A stretch of 64,000 nucleotides of DNA from Apostichopus japonicus (lineage: Eukaryota; Echinodermata; Holothuroidea; Aspidochirotida; Stichopodidae). Positions 48,684 through 59,780 of this stretch are shown one piece after another. A model generated the notes under the pieces. It was not told where the DNA came from, did no database searches, and worked only from the letters and a program-made list of their open reading frames with translations. A program made the position numbers and the translations under genes. Location of the stretch: positions 20,087,508 to 20,151,507 of the forward strand of contig NC_092561.1 of assembly GCF_037975245.1 (NCBI RefSeq). Reading direction: 5' to 3'. How positions within the stretch are numbered: position 1 is the stretch's first letter; every line of letters begins with the position of its first letter.

Positions 48684-50304
48684 AGTGTTACCTGAGTAGA
48701 ACATACACAAACTATATCAGTTCTCTATCAGGTCCCCTTGTTGAAAGTATTTCATAATTTTTGTTAATTCGATTACAGTATGAAGTAACATTCAAATTGA
48801 TGGTACTCCATTTATTGTTCATTTGAAAATTATACTATAACTGACTCCTGCTGTATATCGTATATACTGTATATTACAGCATGATACAGAATGACAGAGT
48901 TAACATGCGGGTCATAGGTCATTAAATTCCAAGAGTGAAGTCACCCCAAGGAGTTTGTGAACACCTCCCTCCCCCCCCTCCCCCATTAAGATAATAAGGT
49001 GACTTGGTTCAGGAAAATCACTGGTAATGACTAGACTCTAAAAACAATCCATGACCACACTGCAGAATGGATCATGAAAATTCCAATAGTTGTCACTAGC
49101 GAGATGTCTCTTAGATGTGATGAAAATAACATATAACGCTTTTCCCAAGTAAAAATTTGAAACTACTTAGCACTTGTGCAGGCCCAGAACGAGCAAATCG
49201 AAAACATTACGAAACAAGAATTGGTGACAAGTTGTGAGTCACCACCCAACCGAAGTGTGTAGCACACTCAACTTATTTGCAATGCATGCTGGATGATTGC
49301 AGACGAAATGAGTACTAATGGAGTGTGTACTGAATAGATATGCGTGTATAGTGTGGATTTTTTTTAAATCCTTACAACTGGTGCACATCCCCATCTGTCT
49401 CAATAAGACTTTTGTCATCTCACTTTGGGTGCTGGAGTATAGGTTTCTATATGGAATCACCTGATTGATTAAGCAACTTGGGAAAATATGTCTTAGATAC
49501 AAGCACTAGAAGAACAGAAAAAAGATTTCAGATAACCTGACAATGCAAAGTCATTCCCTTTTGAAAGTTGACAACAGTAGTGGCATAAGTGGAAGTTGAA
49601 AATCTCTCAGTCACTTAATAGAGCAAAGGTCAAATCCTGTGACAGTTAGTGACATATAGGTATGCCAGTCGTCAAAGAAATGGTGCTCAAAATTAAACTA
49701 ATGATATGAGAGTCATTTTGTAAGCTGGTATTAATTTGATTTGGGCAATTTAAGACTTAATGACTTAATGGACCCAAGACTAGTATCTATGCACAGTGGT
49801 TGTAACTGTGTAAAGTTGTGCTTGGTACTTAATTTATTGTATTTAATCTCCAAAAGTTGACTTGTGAACCAACATTGTGCCAGTTGTATCCTTCTTGTGA
49901 ACAAGTTGCAAACATGTGTGTCAGCTGTGAACATTACAAATTGTTGGCAAGAGGCGCACATTCAGCCTTTTTTTGACAAACTCTAATCTGTAAGAGCTCA
50001 TTTACAAAATTTGTTATAAGTTACTGCATTCACTATTGATACATTTCAGTCGCATAAATCTAACTGCAGCAAGAACATACCTCTTTAAAATCAGTTATCA
50101 TAAAACAGTATCAGTACTAGATGGCAAGCATTTTAGAAGAAATAAATCATGATGTAACTTATACAAGCAAACCATAGAGTTTGAACCTCAAAGTTGGTAT
50201 GCTTTAAGGGCCAGTATGGACAATCTGTAATTCACCAATTTGTGTTATATGGGCTAAAAAGACTGTTTCCAGGACAACAGAATCTTGTATATGTAAATTC
50301 TTAC

Positions 50305-50454
50305 CCTGAGACTTTCTGTTGTGACTACTCGATCAATGTTTTCTAGGGGTTGTTTGACAGCTAGACTTTGATAATAAGTCCTCTTCGGTGACTGAGATAG
50401 TCTCGCAGCTACTAATGTATCATAACTGCTAGCTGCAGAATCTTCCACTCCACC
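50305..50454 (-). CDS. Linker exon of cassette 2, CARD gene 2
   Basis: Same 50-codon, phase 0 exon as 44,649-44,798, with the same splice sites. The first 42 residues are identical to the other copy; the last eight read VVTTESLR instead of EVRKESLL. Confidence 0.7.
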
Positions 50455-51048
50455 CTAATATCAGAAAATAAGAAAAATATAAATAAATATGTTAAACATC
50501 CAGCATTGTATTCAAGTCACTTGTTTCTGACTACTTTACACCAGTCAATGTGTCTCAATTCAAGTCAAGTCAAAGGTTAATTTTATTTCATCAGGTCAAG
50601 TCTAACACAAGTCATTTGACTTTATTGCAAGTCAAATCAAGTCACAAATGAATGTTTCTAAATCCAAGTGAAGTTGAACGTCCAATATGGAAGCAACTTA
50701 TATAGTCATGCTATAGGTATAGGCATTACAACGCATCAATGGTTAAGGACCAACAAGTTACTTTTGTGAAGTGATGCAGGTGTGCGGTGGATGACATGCA
50801 TCAATTGAACCAATTATATATATATTTTGAAAATTGGGGATTGTACGACCCTGGTTATATGAAACAATTTTTTATTTCATGCCAATATGAACATTTTGAT
50901 AAATTTAATTCAACATAAGCAACTCCAACATTGTCAATGTCACTTGTCATCAGTACTTTACAGGCTGTTTGCTAAGAATATAATTTTACAGTCAAAATTA
51001 TCAATATTTTGGAAGATATTTTGAGATGACAAATAGACTGAACTATAC

Positions 51049-51153
51049 CATCAATGTAGCTGTAGATTCAATATAGCATCTCTTCTTTGAGTGTGGGACA
51101 TCTGCTGACTGTGATGGCACAGGAATGCCTGAGAGAGATGGTGCTGATACGTC
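51049..51153 (-). CDS. Ser/Pro-rich exon of cassette 2, CARD gene 2
   Basis: Copy of 45,412-45,516 with one residue changed (Ala to Thr near the end). It enters in phase 0, which matches the exit phase of the 38-base exon at 56,385-56,422, so it is the first cassette exon spliced after the CARD. Confidence 0.6.
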
Positions 51154-51586
51154 CTGCAATTAAATATGTTGAAATGAGGTTAGACACAGGTATTACGATA
51201 TTGACTAGTAAAGAAGTAGCCATAATTGGGCTTTTAAGTGATTCTTACTTGCAAAAATTGAGAATATTTAATGTAACACTGCTGACAAGATTGGAAGTTT
51301 TGACCACTGGTGAATTCACAAGATTTCATCCTTTGACTACTGTTGACCTCAAAAGACCTTTCACCTTTTGATTCTTGTACTTGAACAGGAACTATCATTG
51401 TAACTCCCAAAACAGTGATTACAAGGTTTTAAGATTCCAGAATGAATCCACATGCAATTCTGAAAATTATCCAAGCTTCAATGTTGGAGATGCCATGCTT
51501 AAATATTCAAAATAAAATAAAACTGTTAGCAAACTGCTTATCCACTAGAGAGCCTGTGTAATAAGAGAATGTGTAAAAGTAAGTTG

Positions 51587-51625
51587 GCCTGACATTTCGA
51601 TCCTAGCAGGATCTTCTTCAAAGGC
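51587..51625 (-). ncRNA. Hammerhead-like motif, degenerate (cassette 2)
   Basis: Duplicate of the motif at 45,950-45,988 with the same C3 change. Debris matching the same element family, including CCAACTTACTTTTACACATGC, continues to about 51,950. Confidence 0.45.
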
Positions 51626-52007
51626 TAAATGACAAGTAACAGTAACAGAAGAGACAAAAACACGAACAGAATACAGACAGGTTAATAAGCACGGTGAACA
51701 CAAAGAGATAGATGTAAGGGGATTAGTAAACAAGGGATGGAGAGAAGAAAGAAAGAAACCACCAGGGGTTTATTATAGCTCTCTTCCACCCTTTTTTTCT
51801 CCACACTTTTCTGTCTTTGTCCTTCTCCAGTTTATTCCCTACCCCCTTCCCTAATCATCTCTTTGCCACTCCACTGTTTATCTCCTACCTCTCCTCTTCC
51901 ACTGGTGGTTTCTTCCTCTCTTCTCTCCAACTTACTTTTACACATGCTTAAATATTGTTATACTTTGACAATGGCGACCTTTCAAATCTATAGCAATACA
52001 CAGAAAA

Positions 52008-52008
<1 letters not shown>

Positions 52009-52045
<37 letters not shown>
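52009..52045. repeat. (AT)n microsatellite
   Basis: AT tract followed by a second copy of sequence from the cassette intron (CTATAGGTATAGGCATTACA, also at 50,712), so part of the intron was copied with the repeat. A further short AT tract is at 52,185-52,208. Confidence 0.9.
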
Positions 52046-52049
<4 letters not shown>

Positions 52050-52327
52050 CTATAGGTATAGGCATTACAACGCATCAATGGTTAAGGACCAACAAGTTAC
52101 TTTTGTGAAGAGACACGGGAGTGTGTGGTGGATGACATGCATCAATGACCACCAGCGGCATTGCTTGAACCAATTATATTCCATAAAAATATATATATAT
52201 ATATATAGGAATAACGGAAAAACTGTTAAACAACTATGCTGCATTTAGAGAAAGGATGGATCTCGAGTGAGATACAATAATTGAATTAGGTAAGTGATTG
52301 GAAGTAAAACAGCCAATGTTTGGTTTT

Positions 52328-52366
52328 TGCAGAGCTTTCGAGCAAAACTAGCTCTTCTTCAGTGCA
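52328..52366 (-). ncRNA. Hammerhead ribozyme-like motif with GAAA core
   Basis: On the minus strand: TGCA, core CTGAAGA, stem II GAGC/GCTC with a seven-base loop, GAAA, stem III from the palindrome AGCT, C at the cleavage position, then TGCA closing stem I. Both core strands match the consensus CTGANGA and GAAA. Stem III is too short to fold alone, as reported for hammerheads of Penelope-like elements, which act as dimers. Confidence 0.55.
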
Positions 52367-52386
52367 TGATCACCGAAAGTGACCAG

Positions 52387-52420
52387 TATAATTCGTGAAG
52401 TGGAATTTTTTTTTCTAAAT

Positions 52421-52466
<46 letters not shown>

Positions 52467-52499
52467 ATTTAGAAAAAAAATTCCACTTCACGAATTATA
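52387..52499. repeat. Long AT-centred palindrome
   Basis: TATAATTCGTGAAGTGGAA and the following T run are mirrored at 52,466-52,499 around an AT tract, a near-perfect hairpin of about 113 bases. GTGAAGTGGA also follows the hammerhead at 52,743, so the arms are probably two copies of the same element end joined head to head. Confidence 0.8.
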
Positions 52500-52644
52500 T
52501 GCAAGCCAAGAGTGGTTATTCTGAGTAAAATTGTCAGATTCAAAGCGCCAGGGGTGCACTCTGTACAATCATAACACTTGGGTAATACACCCTTAATGAC
52601 AGTTATTCAAAGCCAATTTATACGCTTCAACACACCAGTAGAAT

Positions 52645-52706
52645 CACTGTGGTCGAGTAGTACGGACTTCGGTTCCTGACACGAAGATCCGGGGTCCGAT
52701 TCCTAC
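52645..52706 (+). mobile_element. tRNA-like promoter segment before a hammerhead
   Basis: TGGTCGAGTAG (52,650-52,660) fits a pol III A box and GGTCCGATTCC (52,693-52,703) a B box at tRNA-like spacing. It is tRNA-derived rather than a functional tRNA, since anticodon and acceptor stems are not convincing. The hammerhead at 52,707 follows with no gap. Confidence 0.55.
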
Positions 52707-52748
52707 CTTCACCTGATGAGTCCCAAAAGGAAGAAACCGGTCGTGAAG
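52707..52748 (+). ncRNA. Hammerhead ribozyme motif
   Basis: All parts are present: stem I CTTCAC (52,707-52,712) pairs with GTGAAG (52,743-52,748); core CTGATGA (52,713-52,719); stem II GTCC/GGA(A) with a CAAAA loop and one mismatch; GAAA (52,733-52,736); stem III from the palindrome ACCGGT; and C at the cleavage site 52,742. The loop-less three-pair stem III implies action as a dimer or multimer. Self-cleaving hammerheads of this kind occur in retrozymes and Penelope-like elements. Confidence 0.75.
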
Positions 52749-52834
52749 TGGATTTTTTCTGGTGTGTTATTCTTTATTGATTTACTATTTATCTGTCATA
52801 CCACTTGCTACACATTCAATATATATATGTACAG

Positions 52835-52837
<3 letters not shown>

Positions 52838-52890
<53 letters not shown>
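52838..52890. repeat. (AT)n microsatellite
   Basis: Pure AT repeat between the hammerhead unit and the DIRS pol fragment. Open frames through it are artefacts. Confidence 0.95.
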
Positions 52891-52894
<4 letters not shown>

Positions 52895-52920
52895 TATACT
52901 ACAGTACTTTGTGAAATCTA

Positions 52921-53470
52921 TTACAGCCTCCAGGAACTGGATTGTGTCGTGGACAGCTGTGACTTTTCCTTGTTGATTATCCAACCCAGTTCCTGGAGAG
53001 TCTGTACTGTCTTGTGGACATTGTTTTCTGCGTCAGATTCTGACTCCCCTACCATGAGCCAATCGTTGAGGCTGAAAACTGTGAGACCTCTTTTTCTAAG
53101 GTAGGAGACTACCGTTCCCGTTATTCTTGTGAATCCTCTGGGGTGTGGCATATAGTCTGAACGGGTGAGCTTTGTATCTGAAATCCTTTCCGGCTTATTC
53201 GAAGGCTAGGTACCGTTGATGGCCTCGGTGCATGGGCATGTGTAAGTAGACGCCTTTGATGTCTATGCTCGCTGCCCACATGCCCTTTCTGAGAAAGGGT
53301 ATAACTAAATTTAGCGTTGAAATGTTTTGGCTTTAATAAGTTTTTGTTTAGGGGTTTTAGATTAAGGATGGGACACCAAGATCCGTCCTGTTTTTTTGTT
53401 AGAAAGAAATAGGACCGGAAGCGGGGTCCCACCTCCCGAAACCTCTACAACTGCCTGCCTGCTTGGCCAG
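52921..53470 (-). pseudogene. DIRS-type reverse transcriptase fragment
   Basis: Minus-strand frames read FLTKKQDGSWCPILNLKPLN (the RT fingers motif KKDG.WRP.L.L..LN), then after a frameshift MWAASIDIKGVYLHMP (the SIDIKDAY..VPI motif), then PRGFTRITGTVVSYLRKRGL and FSLNDWLMVGES, and ELGWIINKEKSQL. The order is that of DIRS/Ngaro-type RT. The catalytic YLDDW box has become SLNDW, losing one catalytic Asp, and at least two frameshifts are present, so it is dead. RNase H, methyltransferase and tyrosine recombinase domains are not seen. Confidence 0.8.
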
Positions 53471-53659
53471 CAGGCCTGAAATTTCCCCTTCTAGGGCAGC
53501 TCTTTGAACGGGTCCGTGGTTGTTGAGGTTATTCTTCCTCCATCCCCAGAAGGCAGACTAGAGGTAAATTCTATTTGATACCTTATGAAATCGTCTCCAA
53601 CACCCATTTGTCCCTGCCCATGATCACCCATTTCTGGGTTAAGTATGTTAATCTCCCCG

Positions 53660-55340
53660 GGGGTTCATGGGTTTCTTCCTTAAGTCCCTTAAGGTTAACG
53701 GAAGCCCTAGAATCTAGGGTATCCTCTCCAGTGACAGTTTCTTCTGGCTCTGGAGTTGATTGCAGGACCATGACCGGGCTGGCCATTATCTTCCTGCTCC
53801 CACCTTTTGCCTCTGTTCAACTCTCTGTTGTTCCAAGAGTGGTTTTAAGAGGCCTGTCAGTTGTGCCCCGTCGGAGGATTCGGAAGATTCATCTGTGGCC
53901 TGTGACCATCTCCTCCTATAACCTTGTCTCAGGAATCGTGACCAAGATCTACTGCGGTCCCATCTGGCTGGTCTGCGGGCTGTCTTTACTCCCGCTCTCA
54001 GTCCCCGCTCCGGGACCGGCTCCGATGCAGCGACCCTCCGGCCGCGGAATCTCTCTCCTGTGTCCCCGATGGGACTGGGGCTGGGCTTTCTGAGTTTCCG
54101 GTGCCTGCTGCTGCCCTACCTCCCCATCTGTGACCCGGATTGGGACGATCTCTCCAGGCCGGCCAAGCCGGACTTCTTTTTAGGCAACTCTTTCTTTGCC
54201 GTAGCCTTGCATTTTCCTTTGCCGTTTCCCTTGGCCATAACCAAACCGGACGTCGCCGGGACCGATGGAGTGACTCTCTCCACCTCTCTTTCTCTTTCTC
54301 CTTTCTCTCCTTCCGGCCTCTCTTGGCCACTCTCCTCTACCTCTCATTCCTCCTCTTCCATTCCCATTTGAGCTACTTCCCTCTCCACTAGGGAACCTTT
54401 GGGGTTGGGGATCAAGTCTAACTTGTCCTGTAGCTGATTCCTTTGTCCCCTTAACCAGACATCAATATCTTGCCATTGGTTGGGGGTGAACTGGATGCAA
54501 ACCAGACACTAATCCTTTCTGGTGCAAGAATGGCAATTCAGGCAAAGGTCATGTTCGTCCCAAGCCCTCCCGAGATGGAACATGGAGCCGCTAACGCATT
54601 TCAGTTGACTACATGACATGACTGAAAGAAAACTAATTAAGGAACAACTTCTTAACGTAAATTACCAAAATGATGTGAGAAACAGGGAAGGAGAAGTAAA
54701 CTAACAAAATGTAGAGATACGTAGTTGTACCTTAACAAAGCGCCTCCCCTAGAGGCCCGCGGCTTAAAAAGGTAACAAGAAAATTACCTAATTTAACCCC
54801 ACCACAAAAAGTAAAGTAAACAAGTGACGAAACTTGAAGAAAATAAACTCAAATACGAGAGAAGGCAATATGAAACAAAAATATCCGAGAGAAAAACGAA
54901 TTCCTGCATATAGCCTGTGTGTGAGAAGAAGGCAGGAAAACTAGCGTAACTACGGTAAACAATTTGCGGAACTGCTACCCTGCTAGTGCTTACACATAAA
55001 AAACAAGGAGAGAAAAGCGCTCCCTAAAATAGCCCCAACAAACCTCCCTAATGCAAGGAAAGGATACTTATCTGGCTGCAAGAACTTCCAAGGTCTCTCT
55101 TTACCAATAGATGGAAAAATCTACAAACCTAGGTAACCGTAAACAGACAAATTCCGATCGGAAAATTCCACTTGAAAAATAACAATCCAGACACTTTGGA
55201 TGGTGGAATGAGAAGGAAGGGCGGTGACCGGTGGAGCCAGTCATAGAGGGCGCACATTGTTAAAAGGCTACCGGGACATTCCAGACACTGTAGAATGTGG
55301 ACGCTATGGTTGTGGGGAGACAGGTAAGTGAGGAACAAAG
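53660..55340 (-). mobile_element. DIRS-type retrotransposon, 5' part (cassette 2)
   Basis: Nearly identical to 46,430-47,979, including the basic SR-rich gag start at 54,330. It extends about 140 bases further 5' (55,200-55,340) than the copy in unit 1. Gag sequence equivalent to 45,992-46,430 is missing, and a jump near 53,655 joins gag directly to the RT region at 53,520. Confidence 0.6.
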
Positions 55341-56384
55341 TAAATCATGTATTTACTAAAACAGATCCACATTCCATGTACAAGAGTCACACAAACTTTA
55401 TTACTAAAGTTTCCCATAATTTGATTCCTATCAATTTGTACAGAGGGTCAAGTTTATATGAGTTCACATAGGTCAATTCATATAACAGGACTTATCAATT
55501 TAAACTTGAAAAAACATGTGCTTACAAGGATTTAAGATTCCAGAAGGAGAAAACCTTAAATTATGAAATTTAATCCAAGCTTCACTTTTGGAATTGCCAT
55601 GTATATATATTTGTATACTTTGTCAAATCACCTCCTAACCTACTGTACTGTATAGCCACACAAAGAATTCCTAAAATATAACCACAGCGAAAGCCCTCTC
55701 AGTGGTTACTTGCCGTCAAATACATTACGTATGCAGCACAAGAGTACAGTAGTTTGCATGCTAACCCTGGCTGAAGTTCATACTGAATGTACAGTACCTG
55801 TACCTAAAGCTAACGTTTGAGCTCCACCTAAAACAGCAAGGAGGTTCTACTGCATATGAGGTATTCAAATCAGCATAACGTTCACATCTTCATGGATGGG
55901 TGTTTGAAAATCTTAATCCAATAGCCCGAAGGATGTTTGTACTAGCCCCAATTCTTCAAACTAACGTTAGGCTATGGCTTCCACATATACTATGCACACA
56001 AGTAACCTGCTATGAATGTTAATAGGCAATTGAAACCTCAGTACAGTGACATACAAAGAAGACACCTAATATACAAGCAAACAACTCCTCAATAGTGACC
56101 CTCTATGACCATTGACCTCCACCAAAAACGATAGGCTTCTTATTCTCAATGTGGTACTTGTACGCATTAAATATGAAGTTGGTCTGACCTTGCCATCTTG
56201 AGATATCGTGTCTACAAGCTGGGCGTCACAACGCACTCACACACACACACACATATGCCATTATGAATGAAAAGGTCCCGATTATCATCGAAACCTTATT
56301 GACAAGAGTTATGTGTACGCTTTCGAGAGTATACCAACAGTAAGTTAATGGTTACACATTCGTTAAGTTTGAAGGTTGATTTAC

Positions 56385-56422
56385 CTGTAATGCGACTTGT
56401 TTGTCATAGCGATGGATTGGTC
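56385..56422 (-). CDS. 38-base linker exon of CARD gene 2
   Basis: Acceptor CAATCTTACAG and donor GTAAAT, entering in phase 1 and leaving in phase 0, encoding GPIHRYDKQVALQ with the shared codon. Same length and phase as 5,069-5,106. It joins the CARD exon to the first cassette exon at 51,153. Confidence 0.7.
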
Positions 56423-58421
56423 CTGTAAGATTGAGAACAAAAACATGTGTCATCATCATTACTATCATTACAAACACTGGAGTACAGATTAAAAGCCCCC
56501 CCCCCCCCTTAATATACAGATCTTTCGGGTTACGTTATTCACATGTTAGTTGCAGTTTAAAGAAATTTCCAATAATATCCAAAAGCAAATGTTGCATTAC
56601 AAGCAAGAACGTATGTAATCTCAGAGGAGGGTTCCTTGCTAGGGGTTTAAATCAGTTGAATATGAAGTATAGAGATTCTTAGAATATATTATTCTTAGAA
56701 TATATGTGGGACAGAATACAAATGTTCGTGGGAATACGCATTATTTACCTTCTTGGCTCCACACAGCTCCTTTGGTTGAGGGTTGGACACCCCGCACAGT
56801 CTCTAAACAAAGTTAACTTTCACTTATTATTCAGTGCTCGCAATTACTACTCGAGTATGCGACACCTCATTGTTTCGAAAAATGTTTATTTTCACCTTTG
56901 CGTGGCAGGTTAAAAGCTCTATGAGGTAAATATGTATTTCAGTTGCATTACTTCTAAGATTGATTATCTCGACGGCAATTACCCTGTATTTTCATAGTTG
57001 TTTTTAGGCCTCGAAACAGAGAGTTCTCTAGGAGCAGAGGCTAGGCTAGTAGATTGTGGTTATAGCAGTGCTCAGGTTACGTTCGCTGTTCCAACGACGG
57101 AACAAGTTACTGTATAGGAACTTATTTTACTGCTACTACTGCATGTAACATTTGTAACATAGATTTGATGTTTACTAAGTAATTAATGGGTATCGCGGAT
57201 GGCAGGGGACCCTCTGGGATATTTATTGTTTGTATATGTTCACATGTTAAAGTTATATTCAGACTGGCAAGCTGGTAAGCTTTGGAGCCTATCGGGTTAA
57301 ATTACACTTAGGCTGTATGTGTTAGCGACTGTAGAGGTGTTCGCTAATAGCGCCCTCGGATAGTCCTCACCAAAGCATTGTATTAAAATGGCCGCGCCCA
57401 TGTGTCGTTAAACGTAATTGTTGCACACATAACAGTGTAGGTGTTGGTACCGACTTGTATCCCACTGGACATTAGTTAATTGTTTCAGTAATGTATAGGA
57501 TGAGTTGAATTAAACCAACTGTTTATTTAATTCTTGAGTTGCCATTTATATTTAGGGAAAATCCCCATATGTTTGGTATTACAGTTGGAAGCAGAGATAA
57601 GGGTTATATGAAAGTGAGACCCCCCCCAGTGGTGTTCCATTTTATACAAGGGGTAAACTTCACATGCATTGTTTGTATTTTTCAGTTATCCTTTTGTCCA
57701 AGGAACATCACTTACATATGTCTAAGATTAAGTGTTATTGTTCTGCGGCCCGGTCATTTTTAGCTCACTTAGCCAACTTAAAGGAGTTTTCCAATTTTAT
57801 TCTATTAAATAAAAGGAGTATTACCTATGATTAAAGGTGAGGCTATACTGCTTCTTATTCCTTAAGAAACTATTCTAGTGGTTTTCTTATTTTCTTCTTT
57901 CACATTTCGAGCTCGCTAGAGAGGAGCGATTAATATACTGCTTACTACAATACCAATCGTTTGACTCAGTCATTTGTGTCACCCCATCTCCCCCCATGGG
58001 CGTCACCACACCGACAACCTCACCACTCCCGCCCGGCTTTACATGTACGTTGTACAGTATTAGTTGTATGGCCATTACATAACACTTGCACAACCTCTAA
58101 TGTGTGACACATTAACCCGAGAGTATGCATCATTTGAGCATCACACCAAAACACATTAACAACGTTTGGTCTGTGTCACTTTAGTTATTGTATGCATGTT
58201 TTTTATACAGGAAATGGGTCACAGCCGCAGTTTTTGAATTATATAAAGTCTACCTTATTCACCATGGTATATAGTTAAACCTTAACTTGTTCAAAAAACT
58301 CAGGGCCAGTCAGTCAGTGTACAGTATCGATTCAAATTCAATTAATATGTTATGAATTTATTGTACTTGCTAGGTTTTTATGTTGAATTTTAACTGTTGA
58401 CCTTAAAAGTTGTTGAAAATC

Positions 58422-58529
58422 ATGGTGTCCTTTATTAATGCAGTAGCCCAATCACTGGTAGGTTCCTTACATCTTACAGATCCAAATCGGGAATGGATTT
58501 ACTGCCTTGAACTTCTTCAAACTTATAAG
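58422..58529 (+). CDS. Putative plus-strand exon in the CARD gene 2 intron, unknown
   Basis: An ATG opens 36 codons (MVSFINAVAQSLVGSLHLTD, then REWIYCLELLQTYK) running straight into a good donor GTATGT. It is strongly conserved in the copy at 5,785-5,892, where a TAA breaks it. I do not recognise the peptide and find no matching downstream exon. It may be the first exon of another gene carried in the duplication, or a chance frame preserved by recent duplication. Confidence 0.3.
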
Positions 58530-58696
58530 GTATGTTTCAATCATATTGATTTATCACAATGAGCACAATGCTTCTAATATCATTAGGAATGTTGCCAAAC
58601 CACATTTACTTGTTTATTAAAAATAAATCACTGAACCTGAAAATGCAGTTAACAGATTAATGCAGCCTATGCAGGTGTTTGCATCACTATACTAAC

Positions 58697-58862
58697 CTTT
58701 GTCATCTTTGCTGAGCTTTTCCACCAGATCAGACATGCCCGGGATTTTGTCTAGAGCTTTTACCAGCTTCACATACCCATCATGAAGTCCCATCACAACT
58801 TTAAGAAGTTGTCGATTGGCTCTAACACTTCCTTTGTTGTCTAGCTCGCATTGTATTTGTTC
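58697..58862 (-). CDS. CARD C-terminal half exon, CARD gene 2
   Basis: Same 166-base exon, splice sites and phases as 6,058-6,223. It reads ANRQLLKVVMGLHDGYVKLV and KALDKIPGMSDLVEKL. It differs from gene 1 at 18 of 55 residues, clustered in the polar turn and helix surfaces, while LL, GYVKLVKAL and LVEKL are kept. The matching N-half exon should lie just beyond the right edge of the window. Confidence 0.8.
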
Positions 58863-59780
58863 CTATGGATGTAACAATCCAGAAATATTCGAAACAATCA
58901 TTTAATGATTGTAAGAAAACTTTATGGTGACATTTTATAGATGATTGATTTTGTCTACATTTTACCAAGATTTGCTGGATTTTCACAACTGGTATCAAAC
59001 ATAAACTTCAAATGAACATTTCTCATGATGGATGGTTAGATTAAATTCACCTCACTTATTCATTTAGCTTAGTAACACAATATTTAAATGTATAATATAT
59101 ATAAATATATATATTTATATATACTGTATATTTATTTATATTTATTTGTTTTCATTGAATATTGGAATATATAAGTCAATCTTCTTTTAAGAGGACCTTA
59201 ATATTGCAGCTGGTCGATCCAACGAACTAAACTTTTATTTCCAACGCAATAATGACTAAGAAAATTCTTGATGAAAAAGGATAGAGCTATCACTTAGGTC
59301 ATCAGAAAGGAAAGTCTGACACCCTTAAAGTATAGAAACATTTTATGTCTATAAACGTAACGCTCATGTGCAGGAACTTTATCGGATAAGGAGTGCTCTG
59401 AATAGTGTGAAGCTCTGAAGATGTGAAGCTTCATATCGAACACATGAGTCGGTGAAGCCTATATTTTCGTATAAAGTAGGGTTCTTACATGCATCACGAA
59501 AGAACATTATCTACCCAGGACATTATAAAACTTTGAAATTGGAAAAAGGGTGCGAATATCTTGCGCACCGGTCTGTGATTTTGTACTGATTTTATACTTA
59601 TGGGCTATGTGGCTATATTAGGTTATTTTAAGGCTAGCCAGCGCGAGAAACACCTGGGGTGGGGATTGCTGTTATATGAAATAGGGGGGGGGGATGAAAT
59701 CCTATCAATACTAACTGTTACTTATTAACTGTCCTCACAGGTGTTCGAAATCGAAAATGTTACCAGCACTAAAATATTAG

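Larger units (their letters stand above)
47980..55200. repeat. Tandem cassette duplication, unit 2
   Basis: Second copy of 42,330-47,979, longer because of extra retroelement, microsatellite and DIRS pol sequence between 51,626 and 53,660. It has the same exon order on the minus strand. About 80 bases from the end of the exon-bearing part (51,420-51,500) recur again at 55,530-55,610, which suggests that a further cassette boundary once existed there. Confidence 0.9.
56090..59060. repeat. Segmental duplication block B'' (CARD gene 2)
   Basis: Matches block B (4,416-6,400) from the CA-rich patch through the 38-base exon and the CARD C-half exon. About 1.3 kb of private sequence (56,700-58,020) is inserted after the 38-base exon. 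I see no exon in that insertion. Confidence 0.85.
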
